NCBI RefSeq assembly: GCF_903166545.1
Contig: NZ_CAESCH010000001.1
Location: 872,001-936,000 of the forward strand
Direction: 5' to 3'
From: Metabacillus schmidteae
GTDB lineage: Bacteria; Bacillota; Bacilli; Bacillales; Bacillaceae
Length of the DNA: 64,000 nt
The translations under genes and the position numbers were made by a program. Of the stretch, positions 32,539 to 45,609 are shown in pieces. The notes beneath the pieces are model-generated. The model saw only the letters and a list, made by a program, of their open reading frames with translations. It did no database searches and was not told the DNA's origin. Position 1 is the stretch's first letter. Each line of letters opens with the position of its first letter.

Positions 32539-33324
32539 ATGAACAATCGTTTTGAAGAAAAAGTCGTCTTAATTACAGGTGCAGGATCAGGCTTAGGTCA
32601 AGCCTCTGCTTTACAAATCGCAAAAGAAGGAGCAAAACTTTCTCTAGTTGATTTGAACTCTGCATCACTAGAAGAAACAAAATCAAAAATAGCTGAAGTT
32701 GCACCGAATGCAGAAGTGTTACTTATCACTGCTGATGTTTCAGATGAAAAGGCTGTAGAAAGCTATGTAAATGAAACAAAAGAGAAGTTTGGTAAAATCG
32801 ATAGTTTCTTTAACAATGCAGGGATTGAAGGAAAACAAAACTTAACAGAAGATTATGGAATTGATGAATTTCAAAAAGTTGTTGCAATCAACTTAAATGG
32901 TGTATTTTATGGAATGAAATATGTTCTTAAAGTGATGAAAGAGCAAGGCTTTGGTTCAATTGTGAATACAGCATCTGTCGGTGGTATCCGCGGAGTAGGA
33001 AATCAATCTGGATATGCAGCAAGCAAACACGGAGTTGTTGGCTTAACGAAAAACTCCGGAATCGAATATGGTCAATTTGGAATTAGTATCAAAGCGATTG
33101 CACCAGGTGCGATTATGACACCGATGGTTGAGGGTTCTTTAAAACAAATTGATCCTGACAATTGGGAAGAAGTGGGGAAACAGTTTGTGGAACCAAACCC
33201 AATGAAACGTTTTGGTAAACCTGAAGAAGTAGGGTACCTGGTAGCTTTCCTTCTATCTGACCAAGCGAACTTTATCAATGCAACGGTTATTCCAATTGAC
33301 GGTGGACAATCATATAAATATTGA
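32539..33324 (+). CDS. Short-chain dehydrogenase/reductase (SDR), second of a pair
   Basis: ATG 32539 follows AAGGAGGA. The 261-residue protein shows TGAGSGLG (about 14-21), SLVDLNSAS after the second strand (NAD type), NNAGIEG (about 94), the catalytic serine in NTASVGG (about 146), and YAASKHG with the catalytic Tyr and Lys (about 159-163). IDGGQSYKY ends the protein. It resembles levodione-reductase-like and cyclic alcohol dehydrogenases, which is a loose guide only. The spacer before it holds a weak hairpin (32491-32511), so the ratio of the two products may be adjusted there. The two SDRs are clearly different sequences and not a recent duplication. Confidence 0.92.
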   Translation: MNNRFEEKVVLITGAGSGLGQASALQIAKEGAKLSLVDLNSASLEETKSKIAEVAPNAEVLLITADVSDEKAVESYVNETKEKFGKIDSFFNNAGIEGKQNLTEDYGIDEFQKVVAINLNGVFYGMKYVLKVMKEQGFGSIVNTASVGGIRGVGNQSGYAASKHGVVGLTKNSGIEYGQFGISIKAIAPGAIMTPMVEGSLKQIDPDNWEEVGKQFVEPNPMKRFGKPEEVGYLVAFLLSDQANFINATVIPIDGGQSYKY

Positions 33325-33331
33325 TAGGTAG

Positions 33332-33362
33332 AAAAAAAGCATGGGTATTCCGTGCTTTTTTT
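33332..33362 (+). terminator. Terminator of the SDR pair
   Basis: AAAAAAGCA pairs with TGCTTTTTT around an 11-base loop; the 3' arm supplies the T run. Confidence 0.85.
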
Positions 33363-33474
33363 GATGTTATAAATTACACTTGCTAGTAGTAACGTATCTG
33401 AATATAAAAAGAGGATTAGGATGTTCATTTAATTAGAAACACTTCTCACTCTTAAAAACTATTAAAAAATAACC

Positions 33475-33503
33475 TTGACTATAAATTGCATATCAGTTAT
33501 TAT
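33475..33503 (+). promoter_or_regulatory. rrn operon 2 promoter P1
   Basis: TTGACT and TATTAT are separated by 17 bases. The spacer differs from operon 1 at several positions while both hexamers are kept, as expected under selection. Confidence 0.85.
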
Positions 33504-33567
33504 TAGGTTCTGCCACAAAAGGCATGAAGAAATAATATTTTAACATAATACTTTTTAAAAAATGTTG

Positions 33568-33596
33568 TTGACTTCATAAACTGTAGGTGGTATGAT
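33568..33596 (+). promoter_or_regulatory. rrn operon 2 promoter P2
   Basis: TTGACT, a 17-base spacer and TATGAT are identical to operon 1, with the boxA-like leader site (GATCTTTGAAAACT) following near 33627. Confidence 0.88.
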
Positions 33597-33728
33597 AAAT
33601 ACCTAGTCGCTACTGACTAATAAATGATCTTTGAAAACTAAACAAAACCAAGCGTGCCAACGTTAATTTCGATTAACAAAAAAACGTACTATATAGTACA
33701 AAATTTTATTATGAGCTACATCAAACAC

Positions 33729-38421
<4,693 letters not shown>

Positions 38422-38512
38422 AATAAAAAGCGTAGGCTTAGTGAATTGAATTGTGAATCGTTATCTAGTTTTGAAGGAATATGTATTCTTTAATACTAAG
38501 TTAATAGTAATA

Positions 38513-38634
38513 GGGTTTCGAGGAACGAACAGTTCAAGGAATCGAATGAGGAGACACCGGAGCGTACTTCAGTACGTGAGGATGTTGACGAGTGAGATGA
38601 CGCAGAAATGTGAAGTTCATCGGAAGCCGTAAAC
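38513..38634 (+). repeat. 5S-linked structured element, copy 1
   Basis: This GC-richer segment lies between 23S and 5S of operon 2 and is absent from operon 1. It contains a perfect hairpin (CGTAC-TTCA-GTACG at about 38563), then GTGAGGATGTTGACGAG, then an arm pair GATGA/TTCATC, and ends GGAAGCCG. It aligns in order with the elements at 38869 and 39281, sharing CAAGGAA, ACCGGA, TGAGGAT, TGACGC and AAGCCG. It may be a structured RNA that is co-transcribed with the rRNA. A link to the Bacillaceae-1 RNA motif is possible but unproven. Confidence 0.65.
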
Positions 38635-38641
38635 TATATTA

Positions 38642-38757
<116 letters not shown>

Positions 38758-38768
38758 AAGAAGAGGAA

Positions 38769-38800
38769 AAAGATCAGTAGAGATACTGGTCTTTTTTGTT
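38769..38800 (+). terminator. Terminator after 5S of operon 2
   Basis: GATCAGT/ACTGGTC is followed by six T, the same structure as at operon 1. Confidence 0.88.
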
Positions 38801-38868
38801 TTAATTAAATAGTTATAAAAAACCGAAGGTTTTCCCGTAAAGAGGTAGAGACAAAATACATCTACTAG

Positions 38869-38998
38869 CCTGAGGCTTGGGAGAAGCAAGAAGATCAAGG
38901 AAGCGCCGAAAGAGAAGACCGGAATGTGCGCAGTTGGCACATGAGGATCTGAACGAACAAGCTGACGCGGAGATTCGCCGCTTATCGCAAGCCGAAAT
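38869..38998 (+). repeat. 5S-linked structured element, copy 2
   Basis: It has the same block order as the element at 38513, with hairpin TGTGC-GCAGTTG-GCACA (about 38925-38941), TGAGGATCTGAACGAAC, and GCGGAGATTCGCCGC. It runs directly into a 5S remnant at 38999. Conserved hairpins whose sequences differ from copy 1 but still pair point to selection on structure at some time. Confidence 0.65.
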
Positions 38999-39074
<76 letters not shown>

Positions 39075-39126
39075 AAGAAGAGGGAAAAGATCAGTAGAGA
39101 TACTGGTCATTTTTGTATGATATGAA

Positions 39127-39262
39127 GTTTACCTGATATGTAGATTTTTGATGAATTTTGTAGAATAGTAGATAAATTAAAATAATCGAAGATAAGTTGC
39201 TGAAAATCGAAGATAAAATGAAATAATCGTTGATAAATCTTCATAATCGAAGATAAATTAAC
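39127..39262 (+). repeat. Second copy of the 136-base rrn flank
   Basis: It matches 21822-21957 over its full length with about two mismatches. In operon 1 this flank follows the real 5S gene; here it follows the 5S remnant. This suggests that the unit between the two 5S copies was added in operon 2. Confidence 0.85.
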
Positions 39263-39280
39263 ATAACACCCTACTAATGA

Positions 39281-39353
39281 GCGCGCAGTTGGCACATGAG
39301 GATCTGAACGAACAAGTTGACGCGGAGATTCGCCGCTTATCGCAAGCCGAAAT
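39281..39353 (+). repeat. 5S-linked structured element, copy 3 (5' truncated)
   Basis: From GCGCAGTTGGCACATGAGG on, it is almost identical to the 3' half of the element at 38869. The 5' half is missing. Confidence 0.65.
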
Positions 39354-39428
39354 CTGAACACTGAAGTTAAGCTCTTCAGTGCCATAGTTGTGGGGATCCC
39401 CTTGTGAGATTAATACATTGCCTAATAA
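39354..39428 (+). pseudogene. 5S rRNA remnant, strongly decayed
   Basis: GAACACTGAAGTTAAGCTC and CTTGTGAGATTAATACATTG align with the 5S 3' region but with many changes and a shortened loop. An eroded terminator-like segment follows. Confidence 0.7.
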
Positions 39429-39552
39429 GAAGCGGAAAAAGGAAAGTAGAGATATATATTTCTTTTTTTATAAATGAAAATGATAAAATTGGGAGCATTT
39501 ACAAATAATTTTAATGTCGGAAAATCTCAATGAGAATGGAGAATAAGAGAAT

Positions 39553-39915
39553 ATGACTCAAACCATTTACGAAAAGGTCGGAGGAGTAGAGGCTATCGCT
39601 AAGGTAGTGGATTACTTTTACTCAGAATTGGTATTGAAAGATGACACAGTTAACCATTTTTTCAAGAATATTGACATGAAAAAGCAACATAAACATCAGA
39701 CAAAATTTATAAGTTTTGCTTTAGGTGGTCCTAATCAATACTCAGGTAATTCTATGGAAAAAGCACATCAAGGATTAAATATTCAACCAGATCATTTTGA
39801 TAGTATAGTCAAACACCTACACGATGCTCTTTCTCATTTCGGTGTGGAGGAATTAGATATCAAGGTTGCATTAGAAAAAGTAGGATCCTTAAGGGATAAC
39901 ATAATTTACAAATAA
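39553..39915 (+). CDS. Truncated haemoglobin, group I
   Basis: The start is ATG 39553; upstream GGAGAATAAGAG gives a weak ribosome site. The 120-residue protein has the short 2-on-2 globin layout: YEKVGGVEAIAKVVDYFY (residues 5-22, with the B10 tyrosine), FFKNIDMKKQ (about 36), the glycine-rich turn LGGPNQYSG (about 58), AHQGLNI with the proximal haem histidine (about 73), and HLHDALSHFGV near the end. Such proteins bind oxygen or nitric oxide and often detoxify nitric oxide. Length agrees with the family. It stands alone between the rrn tail and the sugar cluster, with a strong two-way terminator downstream. Confidence 0.9.
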   Translation: MTQTIYEKVGGVEAIAKVVDYFYSELVLKDDTVNHFFKNIDMKKQHKHQTKFISFALGGPNQYSGNSMEKAHQGLNIQPDHFDSIVKHLHDALSHFGVEELDIKVALEKVGSLRDNIIYK

Positions 39916-40035
39916 ACAGTAGTTACTTAGAGATTTATCGTAATGAGGCTATCTTACAAATGACCTAATAAATTATTACCTAAAACTGTTAATGAATTAT
40001 TTTTATATAGGGTGGATCAGAGTTCTGACTAGGCA

Positions 40036-40080
40036 AAATGACGGGTCACTGTTACTAAATCAGTGACCCGTCATTTGTTT
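40036..40080. terminator. Strong bidirectional terminator
   Basis: AAATGACGGGTCACTG pairs perfectly with CAGTGACCCGTCATTT around a nine-base loop. T-rich sequence follows on the plus strand. It lies between the haemoglobin gene and the convergent sugar operon and can serve both. Confidence 0.88.
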
Positions 40081-40154
40081 TACTATCCGAAATTATAAGA
40101 TTTTATGGTTGATAAACAGACTAAGGTTTTTACCATTTGCATTTAGAATAAGCC

Positions 40155-41501
40155 TTAAAGATTAACCACATTCTGTTCTGACAATCCACGGCGTCGTTCG
40201 AGTTCTTCACTCATTTCTTTTCGCTGACCGTCAAGCTTATAGAACAATGTAGATATGATGATAAGCGCACAAATCACCAATGGTGTCCAAATAAAGCTGA
40301 TTTCAATAAATTGAAGGGCAGTTGGTGTTTGGGCAGCATTTGGAACATATCCACCCATACTTAAAAGGAAACCAATAAATGCGCTTGCAAGTCCCATGCT
40401 TCCTTTTACGAAGAAGCCTTGGAAAGCTGCAATCATACCGGATATACTTCTGTTTTTCTTGTACTCAGAATAATCAATAACATCCGGCTGGATCGCGAAT
40501 GTCGTACCAAAGATTCCATAAATGCCAAGACCGGTAACGGCTAGACCTGCAACGAGCAGTACAGCAGATGATTTTCCGAAATAAATCATTAGGTCTCCAA
40601 TAATATAGATGGCAGTACTTAATAGCAGAACGTTTTTCTTTGGCATGATCTTTTGAAGCCATGGTAATAAAAACAGCATCGGCAATCCGGATAAAATTCC
40701 GAATAGTCCTACGAATGTCAGCCAATCAGTACGTCCCAGATTATATGTGAAATAATAAATGACAGTCGTATTTCTAATAACAAAAAGAGCAAAGTAAAGG
40801 AAATTTAAGATTAAGAAAATAAACGTTTGACCTGTCAATCCTTTTAAATCGTCTTTAATAGATGTTTTGCCAGGTTGAATTGATGGCGGAATAACTTCTT
40901 TTGTGCTCATAAAGGTATACACAAACAATATCATCGCTAATATACCGTAGAGTGTCATTGTAATTAGAAATCCTTTTTGTGTATCACCCTGTCCGAAGAA
41001 CTCTACTAACGGCATAGTAATCGACATTACTAAAGCGGTTCCAATTAATGCGCAAATCATTCTGGTTGATACTAACCAGTTGCGTTCATGAAGATCTGAA
41101 GTTAATCTTGGAACAATTGTATTTAAAGGAATATTGACAACTGTATATGCTGTACATAGCAAAGTATACGTAACATAAGCCCAAATGAGTTTTCCATTCG
41201 CACTGAAATCAGGAACAATAAATGTCATCACCGTAAAGATTGCAAATGGAAGAGCTCCGATTAAAAAGTAAGGTCTACCTTGTCCCCATCTCGTGTTTGT
41301 TCGGTCAACCAAGATTCCCATGCCTGTATCTGTTAAGGCATCAATAATTTTTGTTACTAGCATGAGTGTGCCTGCAGCTGCAGCAGTGATACCGAAGACA
41401 TCTGTATAAAAAAACATTAAATAAGAAGCCATTGTGCTGAAAACCAGGTTACAGCCTAAATCCCCAACACCATATCCGATTCTTTTTGTCCAATTTTTCA
41501 T
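40155..41501 (-). CDS. GPH-family sugar:cation symporter
   Basis: I start at ATG 41501, ten bases after AAAGGGA; the in-frame GTG at 41510 is too close to that site. The product has 448 residues and 12 membrane helices. Family marks are the N-terminal RIGYGVGDLGCNLVFSTMA, YTDVFGI (about 35), KIIDALTDTGMGILVDRTNTRWGQGRPY-type loop 2-3 (about 52-78) and the central IVPRLTSDLHERNWL (about 125). These are hallmarks of the glycoside-pentoside-hexuronide group related to MelB and XynB/XylP. It takes up a sugar, glycoside or polyol with sodium or protons. It is the last gene of the SDR-kinase-transporter operon. Confidence 0.9.
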   Translation of the reverse strand: MKNWTKRIGYGVGDLGCNLVFSTMASYLMFFYTDVFGITAAAAGTLMLVTKIIDALTDTGMGILVDRTNTRWGQGRPYFLIGALPFAIFTVMTFIVPDFSANGKLIWAYVTYTLLCTAYTVVNIPLNTIVPRLTSDLHERNWLVSTRMICALIGTALVMSITMPLVEFFGQGDTQKGFLITMTLYGILAMILFVYTFMSTKEVIPPSIQPGKTSIKDDLKGLTGQTFIFLILNFLYFALFVIRNTTVIYYFTYNLGRTDWLTFVGLFGILSGLPMLFLLPWLQKIMPKKNVLLLSTAIYIIGDLMIYFGKSSAVLLVAGLAVTGLGIYGIFGTTFAIQPDVIDYSEYKKNRSISGMIAAFQGFFVKGSMGLASAFIGFLLSMGGYVPNAAQTPTALQFIEISFIWTPLVICALIIISTLFYKLDGQRKEMSEELERRRGLSEQNVVNL

Positions 41502-41544
41502 GGAAATCACATCCCTTTATTGGTAATTTCTTTTATACTTAGCT

Positions 41545-41584
41545 GTTGATTGCAGCAAGAGGTTCTGTTTTCGCTGCAATCAAC
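41545..41584 (-). other. Intercistronic perfect hairpin
   Basis: GTTGATTGCAGC pairs with GCTGCAATCAAC, 12 perfect base pairs around a 16-base loop, between the kinase and transporter genes. There is no T run on the transcript strand, so it more likely stabilises or separates mRNA segments than ends transcription. Confidence 0.7.
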
Positions 41585-41606
41585 TACAAGGTTTAGCTCT
41601 ATTCAT

Positions 41607-43130
41607 TTAAGAGAGAGCTGTCAACGTTTTCATATCTTGCTTTAAATTGTTATAAACTGATTTGTAAACTTTATAATAGTCATTATATTTTTTGTGATTC
41701 TCCTCATTAGGCATAATTTTTTCATCTAAAACCTGCCATTGCTTCACGTCTTCATAGTTTAGAAGTCCTGTACCAATTCCGGCCAGCATGACATCTCCCA
41801 TATTTGCTTCAACATCATGGACAGGACAAACAACGGGGTAACCGGTCACATCTGCGAAGATTTGTCTCCATAGTGTTGACTTGGTGACACCACCTGCAAG
41901 CAGGATATATTCGCCTAGTTCTTCACCGGTTGCTTCCATGGCATCACGGAGTGAAAATGCAACAGCTTCTAAAAATGCCCGATAAATATGAGCCTTTGAA
42001 TGAGCTAGGGAAAGTCCGACAATGGTTCCTTTTGCATCTGAATCCCAAATAGGGCTTCTTTCTCCCATAAAGTATGGAAGGACAATTAATCCCTCGCTGC
42101 CAGCCGGAATGTTCGCTGCTTGTTCATTTAGCACATCATAGGCATTTTTTCCACCGGCTTTTTCCTGCTCAATTTCAAATTGACACATGGTTTGACGGAA
42201 CCATTTCACAATTGCTCCTGCTGTTGCTCCGCCTGCAAAATAGTAAGATAAGTTTTTTGCATCATAAAGGTAAGGCCAAACGATCAAATCTTTTCCTTTT
42301 ACAGGTTTGTCAGAAATTAATGCTGCACACATGGAGGTTCCGATCGCTGCTGCGTAAATACCGGATTCAAAGACACCGAGACCGATATTTGCGGCACCAC
42401 AGTCAATTCCGCTTGCGATAACCGGCATTCCTTCAGATAAACCGAGCTCTGCTGCAGCTTCTTTCGTTAATCCGCCAACAATATCCGTTGATTCTACGAT
42501 CTTCTCCGGCATCATAGATAGAGGAATTCCCATTTTATCCATCATTTCTTTTGACCATGTTCTATTGTTCATATCGAAAATGCCGCCGATATTTCCTGCA
42601 GAGGAATAATCAATAGCAACTTCACCAGTTAGCTTATAAATGACATAATCATTTGGTGGGAGAAAGAGCTTGGTTTTCTTCCAGTTTTCCGGTTCGTTGT
42701 TTTTCATCCATAATATTTTTGTATATCCATAGTAAGGATCAGCGCCATTATGGGTGATTTCCAGCAGTTTTTCTTCTCCGATCGTATCTAAGACCCACTT
42801 TGTTTCTGCCTCTGCCCGGCGATCCATCCAGATCATACATGGACGAACAGGCTCCATTTGTTCATCAAGTGGAATCCCGGAACCTCCATAAAGACCGCTA
42901 ATTGCAATTCCGTGAATTTTTTCGGCTGGAATTCCTGACTTTTGAACTGTATGTTTAATTGAAGCTTTGGCCGCTTGAAGCCATACATCAGGCCATTGCT
43001 CAGCCCATAAAGGCTTTGGAGTCAAGACATCATATTCTTGTAAGTCCTGCGCAATGAGGTTGCCATCTGTGTCCATTAAGATCGTTTTGGTACCAGATGT
43101 TCCGATATCTGTTCCGAGTAGGTAGTTCAT
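41607..43130 (-). CDS. FGGY-family carbohydrate kinase (xylulokinase-like)
   Basis: ATG 43130 is the start; the minus-strand ribosome site AAAGGAGA precedes it. The 507-residue protein has the two-domain FGGY fold: the first phosphate loop GTDIGTSGTKT (about 6-16), WAEQWPDVW (about 42), the family segment MIWMDRRAEAE (about 103), SGIDCGAANIGLG (about 241), GTSMC (about 266), YFMGERSPIWD (about 354), and the adenosine loop LAGGVTKSTLWRQIFADVTG (about 409). It phosphorylates a pentulose or related sugar with ATP. The SDR upstream could supply a ketose by oxidising a polyol, and the GPH transporter downstream could bring the polyol or sugar in. Xylulokinase is the nearest guess; the substrate is open. 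Confidence 0.9.
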   Translation of the reverse strand: MNYLLGTDIGTSGTKTILMDTDGNLIAQDLQEYDVLTPKPLWAEQWPDVWLQAAKASIKHTVQKSGIPAEKIHGIAISGLYGGSGIPLDEQMEPVRPCMIWMDRRAEAETKWVLDTIGEEKLLEITHNGADPYYGYTKILWMKNNEPENWKKTKLFLPPNDYVIYKLTGEVAIDYSSAGNIGGIFDMNNRTWSKEMMDKMGIPLSMMPEKIVESTDIVGGLTKEAAAELGLSEGMPVIASGIDCGAANIGLGVFESGIYAAAIGTSMCAALISDKPVKGKDLIVWPYLYDAKNLSYYFAGGATAGAIVKWFRQTMCQFEIEQEKAGGKNAYDVLNEQAANIPAGSEGLIVLPYFMGERSPIWDSDAKGTIVGLSLAHSKAHIYRAFLEAVAFSLRDAMEATGEELGEYILLAGGVTKSTLWRQIFADVTGYPVVCPVHDVEANMGDVMLAGIGTGLLNYEDVKQWQVLDEKIMPNEENHKKYNDYYKVYKSVYNNLKQDMKTLTALS

Positions 43131-43174
43131 AGTTAGTCTCCTTTATAACAAAAAAATCACATTCTATTAGTCTA

Positions 43175-43951
43175 TTAAATAGCAGTAAAAGCTCCATCTA
43201 TCACAAAGTCAGAACCTGTTGTAAAGCTGCTTGTGTCACCGGCAAGATACACACAGATTGATTGAAGTTCTTCAGGTTTACCCATACGTTTAAGCGGTGC
43301 CATTTCATTCCACTGTTGGATTAATGGTTGTAGGCTAGGAGAATTCAATGTAAGCTCAGTTCCGATATAGCCGGGGCTAATGCAATTCCCCCGTACCCCT
43401 CTAGTTGCCCATTCAACCGCCAGTGATTTTGTTAGCTGGATAACACCTGCTTTAGAAGCATTGTAAGAGCATTGCGGCTGTGGCACATTCACAATATGGC
43501 CGGACATAGAAGCCGTATTAATAATTGAACCGCCACCTTGCTTTAACATGACTTTTCCTGCTGCTTGTGCTGTTAAAAATACACCAGTTAAGTTAATATC
43601 AATGACTTTTTTCCACTGATCCAATGTCATCTCTTCTGCTGGAATGTTCATACAAATTCCTGCGTTACAGAAGGCAACATCTAAACGACCGAACGTATCA
43701 AGGATGACTTCAATCATATTGTCAACGTCTTCCTGTTTTGTTACATCTGCTTGAATTGCAATCGCTTTAATTTTATTGTTTTTTTCCAGCTCTTCAGCTG
43801 TCTTCTTTGCTTCATCTATATCTAAGTCAACGATCGCTAAATCTGCTCCTGCTTCAGCAAAAGCTGTTGCAACACTTTTACCAATACCTCTTGCACCACC
43901 CGTAACAAAAATTTTCTTTCCATCTAATCGCATTTTTTCGATAATACCCAT
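43175..43951 (-). CDS. Short-chain dehydrogenase, probably polyol/ketose type
   Basis: I use ATG 43951, eight bases after GAGAGGAG; an in-frame start at 43969 overlaps that site. The product has 258 residues. SDR marks are TGGARGIG (about 14-21), DLDIDEAKK after the second strand (NAD preference), CNAGIC (about 93, where NNAG is usual), NTASMSGH with the catalytic serine (about 144), YNASKAG with the Tyr and Lys (about 160), and SPGYIGTEL. The stretch VPQPQCSYNASKAGVIQLTK is like sorbose/mannitol/arabinitol-type dehydrogenases. It is the first gene of an operon with a pentulokinase-like and a GPH transporter gene, which supports polyol to ketose oxidation. Confidence 0.9.
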   Translation of the reverse strand: MGIIEKMRLDGKKIFVTGGARGIGKSVATAFAEAGADLAIVDLDIDEAKKTAEELEKNNKIKAIAIQADVTKQEDVDNMIEVILDTFGRLDVAFCNAGICMNIPAEEMTLDQWKKVIDINLTGVFLTAQAAGKVMLKQGGGSIINTASMSGHIVNVPQPQCSYNASKAGVIQLTKSLAVEWATRGVRGNCISPGYIGTELTLNSPSLQPLIQQWNEMAPLKRMGKPEELQSICVYLAGDTSSFTTGSDFVIDGAFTAI

Positions 43952-43984
43952 TATTATTACTCCTCTCAAACTTACATAAATATA

Positions 43985-44000
43985 TTTTGTAAAAACACTT
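43985..44000 (-). promoter_or_regulatory. Candidate ROK operator, operon side
   Basis: Read on the minus strand this is AAGTGTTTTTACAAAA. A 15-of-16 match is found in the opposite orientation at 44134-44149, in front of the regulator gene. Each copy lies close to one of the two divergent start codons. Confidence 0.55.
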
Positions 44001-44064
44001 TATAAAATTAATTTATATAATATATCCTTTTCCTGTCATAGTCAACAGGAACAAAATAAACAAA

Positions 44065-44084
44065 TGGCAAGAAGTTTCTTGCCA
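44065..44084. promoter_or_regulatory. Perfect 20-base palindrome in the divergent control region
   Basis: TGGCAAGAA and TTCTTGCCA form nine perfect base pairs about a two-base centre. It lies near the middle of the region between the SDR operon and the ROK gene. It could be a protein-binding site; with no space for a normal loop it is a poor RNA hairpin. Confidence 0.55.
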
Positions 44085-44133
44085 AAGTTGTTTTTGGAGG
44101 AGTTTTTGTGATATATTTTAAGCATTAAAAGTG

Positions 44134-44149
44134 AAGTGTTTTTATAAAA
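44134..44149 (+). promoter_or_regulatory. Candidate ROK operator, regulator side
   Basis: AAGTGTTTTTATAAAA matches the minus-strand site at 43985-44000 with one change. It is just upstream of TATAAT at 44158, a likely -10, so binding would block the regulator's own promoter. Confidence 0.55.
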
Positions 44150-44174
44150 ATGTTTTATATAATGGGGTATTCTT

Positions 44175-45299
44175 ATGGATCAGAGCATCACACTTAAAGA
44201 TGTGAAAAGAAGCAATTATTCATCGATCTATCATCTTATCTATCAAAATGGAAAGCTTTCAAAACAAGAAATTGCGAATCAACTTCATTTGAGTTTACCA
44301 ACAGTCACCCAAAATCTTGTTAGGTTAGAAAAGGAAAAGTTAATTGAAAAAAATGGACAGTTTGAATCTTCAGTCGGAAGACGAGCAACTGCCTATGCGA
44401 TATGTCCTCAGGCCCGGGTCAGCATTGGTGTGGAAATTCAAAAGAAGAAAGTAAGAATATTAGCGATAGATTTACTAGGCGGTACATGTCAGAAAACAGA
44501 ACTGCCGCTTACGTACTCGAATGAAGAGAGCTATTACAATGCATTAAGCTATGCTGTCCAATCCTTTATTGCTGATCTTAATGTAGAGAAAGAACAGGTA
44601 CTCGGTATTGGTTTTGCTGTTCAAGCCCTTACTTCAATAGATGGACAAAGTATTACGTATGGAAAAATCTTAAACTCTACCGGTGTAAATATTGAGGTTA
44701 TTTCGCAATATCTTGATTATCCATGCATGTTTGTACATGATGCTAAGGGAGCTGCAACAGCAGAGCTGTGGATGAGAAATGATATTGGAGACGCAGTCTA
44801 TTTATCAATCGGAATGCATCTCGGTGGAGCAATTATTATGAATGGGCAAATTGAGATGGGGAAAGAGGGCCATAGCGGTACAGTTGAACATATGACGATA
44901 GATCCCAATGGTCCGGAGTGTTATTGCGGGAAAAAAGGATGTATGGAGACTTACTGCTCAGTTAACGCACTTTTAGAAGAAGATGAATCTTTAGATGGTT
45001 TCTTTCAACAACTTCGTTCAGGTTCACCTTCCTTTGTGGAAAGGTGGAACGCCTTTTTAGACCATCTTGCCTACTCTATCAATAATATTCATCTTGTCAT
45101 TAACAGAGAATTTATTCTAGGTGGGCATATTTCACCTTATTTACAACAGAGTGATATAGATCTTTTGCATGAAATAATCAATGAAAAAACAGCTTTTCCA
45201 AGTAAAGACCCGTTCATCCATATTAGCCGTTCACCGGAAAATGGAGTTCCAATAGGTGCAGCAATTCCGTTTATTAAGGGGTTTTTGAGTGCGATATAA
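44175..45299 (+). CDS. ROK-family transcriptional repressor (XylR/NagC-like)
   Basis: The 374-residue protein starts at ATG 44175 behind a weak GGGGTA site. The N-terminal winged helix (about 12-66) reads IYQNGKLSKQEIANQLHLSLPTVTQNL-like and ends with SSVGRRATAYAI. The sugar-binding ROK domain follows (VSIGVEIQKKKVRILAIDLLG, about 77). The zinc-binding signature is EGHSGTVEHM, then CYCGKKGCMETYC (about 235-265). A near-C-terminal INREFILGGHISPYL and IGAAIPF complete the fold. It is divergent from the SDR-kinase-transporter operon and probably represses it until the sugar is bound. A TATAAT lies only 11 bases before the start, so the leader is very short. Confidence 0.92.
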   Translation: MDQSITLKDVKRSNYSSIYHLIYQNGKLSKQEIANQLHLSLPTVTQNLVRLEKEKLIEKNGQFESSVGRRATAYAICPQARVSIGVEIQKKKVRILAIDLLGGTCQKTELPLTYSNEESYYNALSYAVQSFIADLNVEKEQVLGIGFAVQALTSIDGQSITYGKILNSTGVNIEVISQYLDYPCMFVHDAKGAATAELWMRNDIGDAVYLSIGMHLGGAIIMNGQIEMGKEGHSGTVEHMTIDPNGPECYCGKKGCMETYCSVNALLEEDESLDGFFQQLRSGSPSFVERWNAFLDHLAYSINNIHLVINREFILGGHISPYLQQSDIDLLHEIINEKTAFPSKDPFIHISRSPENGVPIGAAIPFIKGFLSAI

Positions 45300-45301
45300 T
45301 T

Positions 45302-45333
45302 GAGACTTCAACATTAGTTGAGGTCTTTTTTTG
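45302..45333 (+). terminator. Terminator of the ROK gene
   Basis: AGACTTCAAC pairs with GTTGAGGTCT around ATTA and is followed by seven T. Confidence 0.88.
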
Positions 45334-45355
45334 TACGTTCAGAAAATATAAAATT

Positions 45356-45511
45356 GGTGTCTAGCTCCAGCGCCTAGCCCCGAAGCACAGGACGTCGCGT
45401 TATTGATTGCCTCGAGGTCATAAGCCACTCAGGAATTGAAGACAAAGAACGTCTTCTATTCCTGAGCGGCTTATTTGCCCTAGGCTGACCAAGGCGCTTG
45501 CGCTTTTCTAA
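45356..45511. repeat. Bacillaceae-type palindromic intergenic repeat
   Basis: It begins TGTCTAGCTCCAGCGCCTAG and ends CCAAGGCGCTTGCGCTTTTC, with outer arms AGCGCCTAG/CTAGG...GGCGCT. A long inner hairpin joins CATAAGCCACTCAGGAAT and ATTCCTGAGCGGCTTAT. Repeats with this opening are scattered in the genomes of many bacilli; I recall this and did not search. It fills most of the space between the two genes. Confidence 0.75.
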
Positions 45512-45609
45512 TTAAATCTTACAACTAACGCAACTTTTCTGCAAAACAGTTGATTTTTCTTCCAAATGTATTACGATATACAAAGGGTCATTAGAAAGGA
45601 TGTCAAAAA

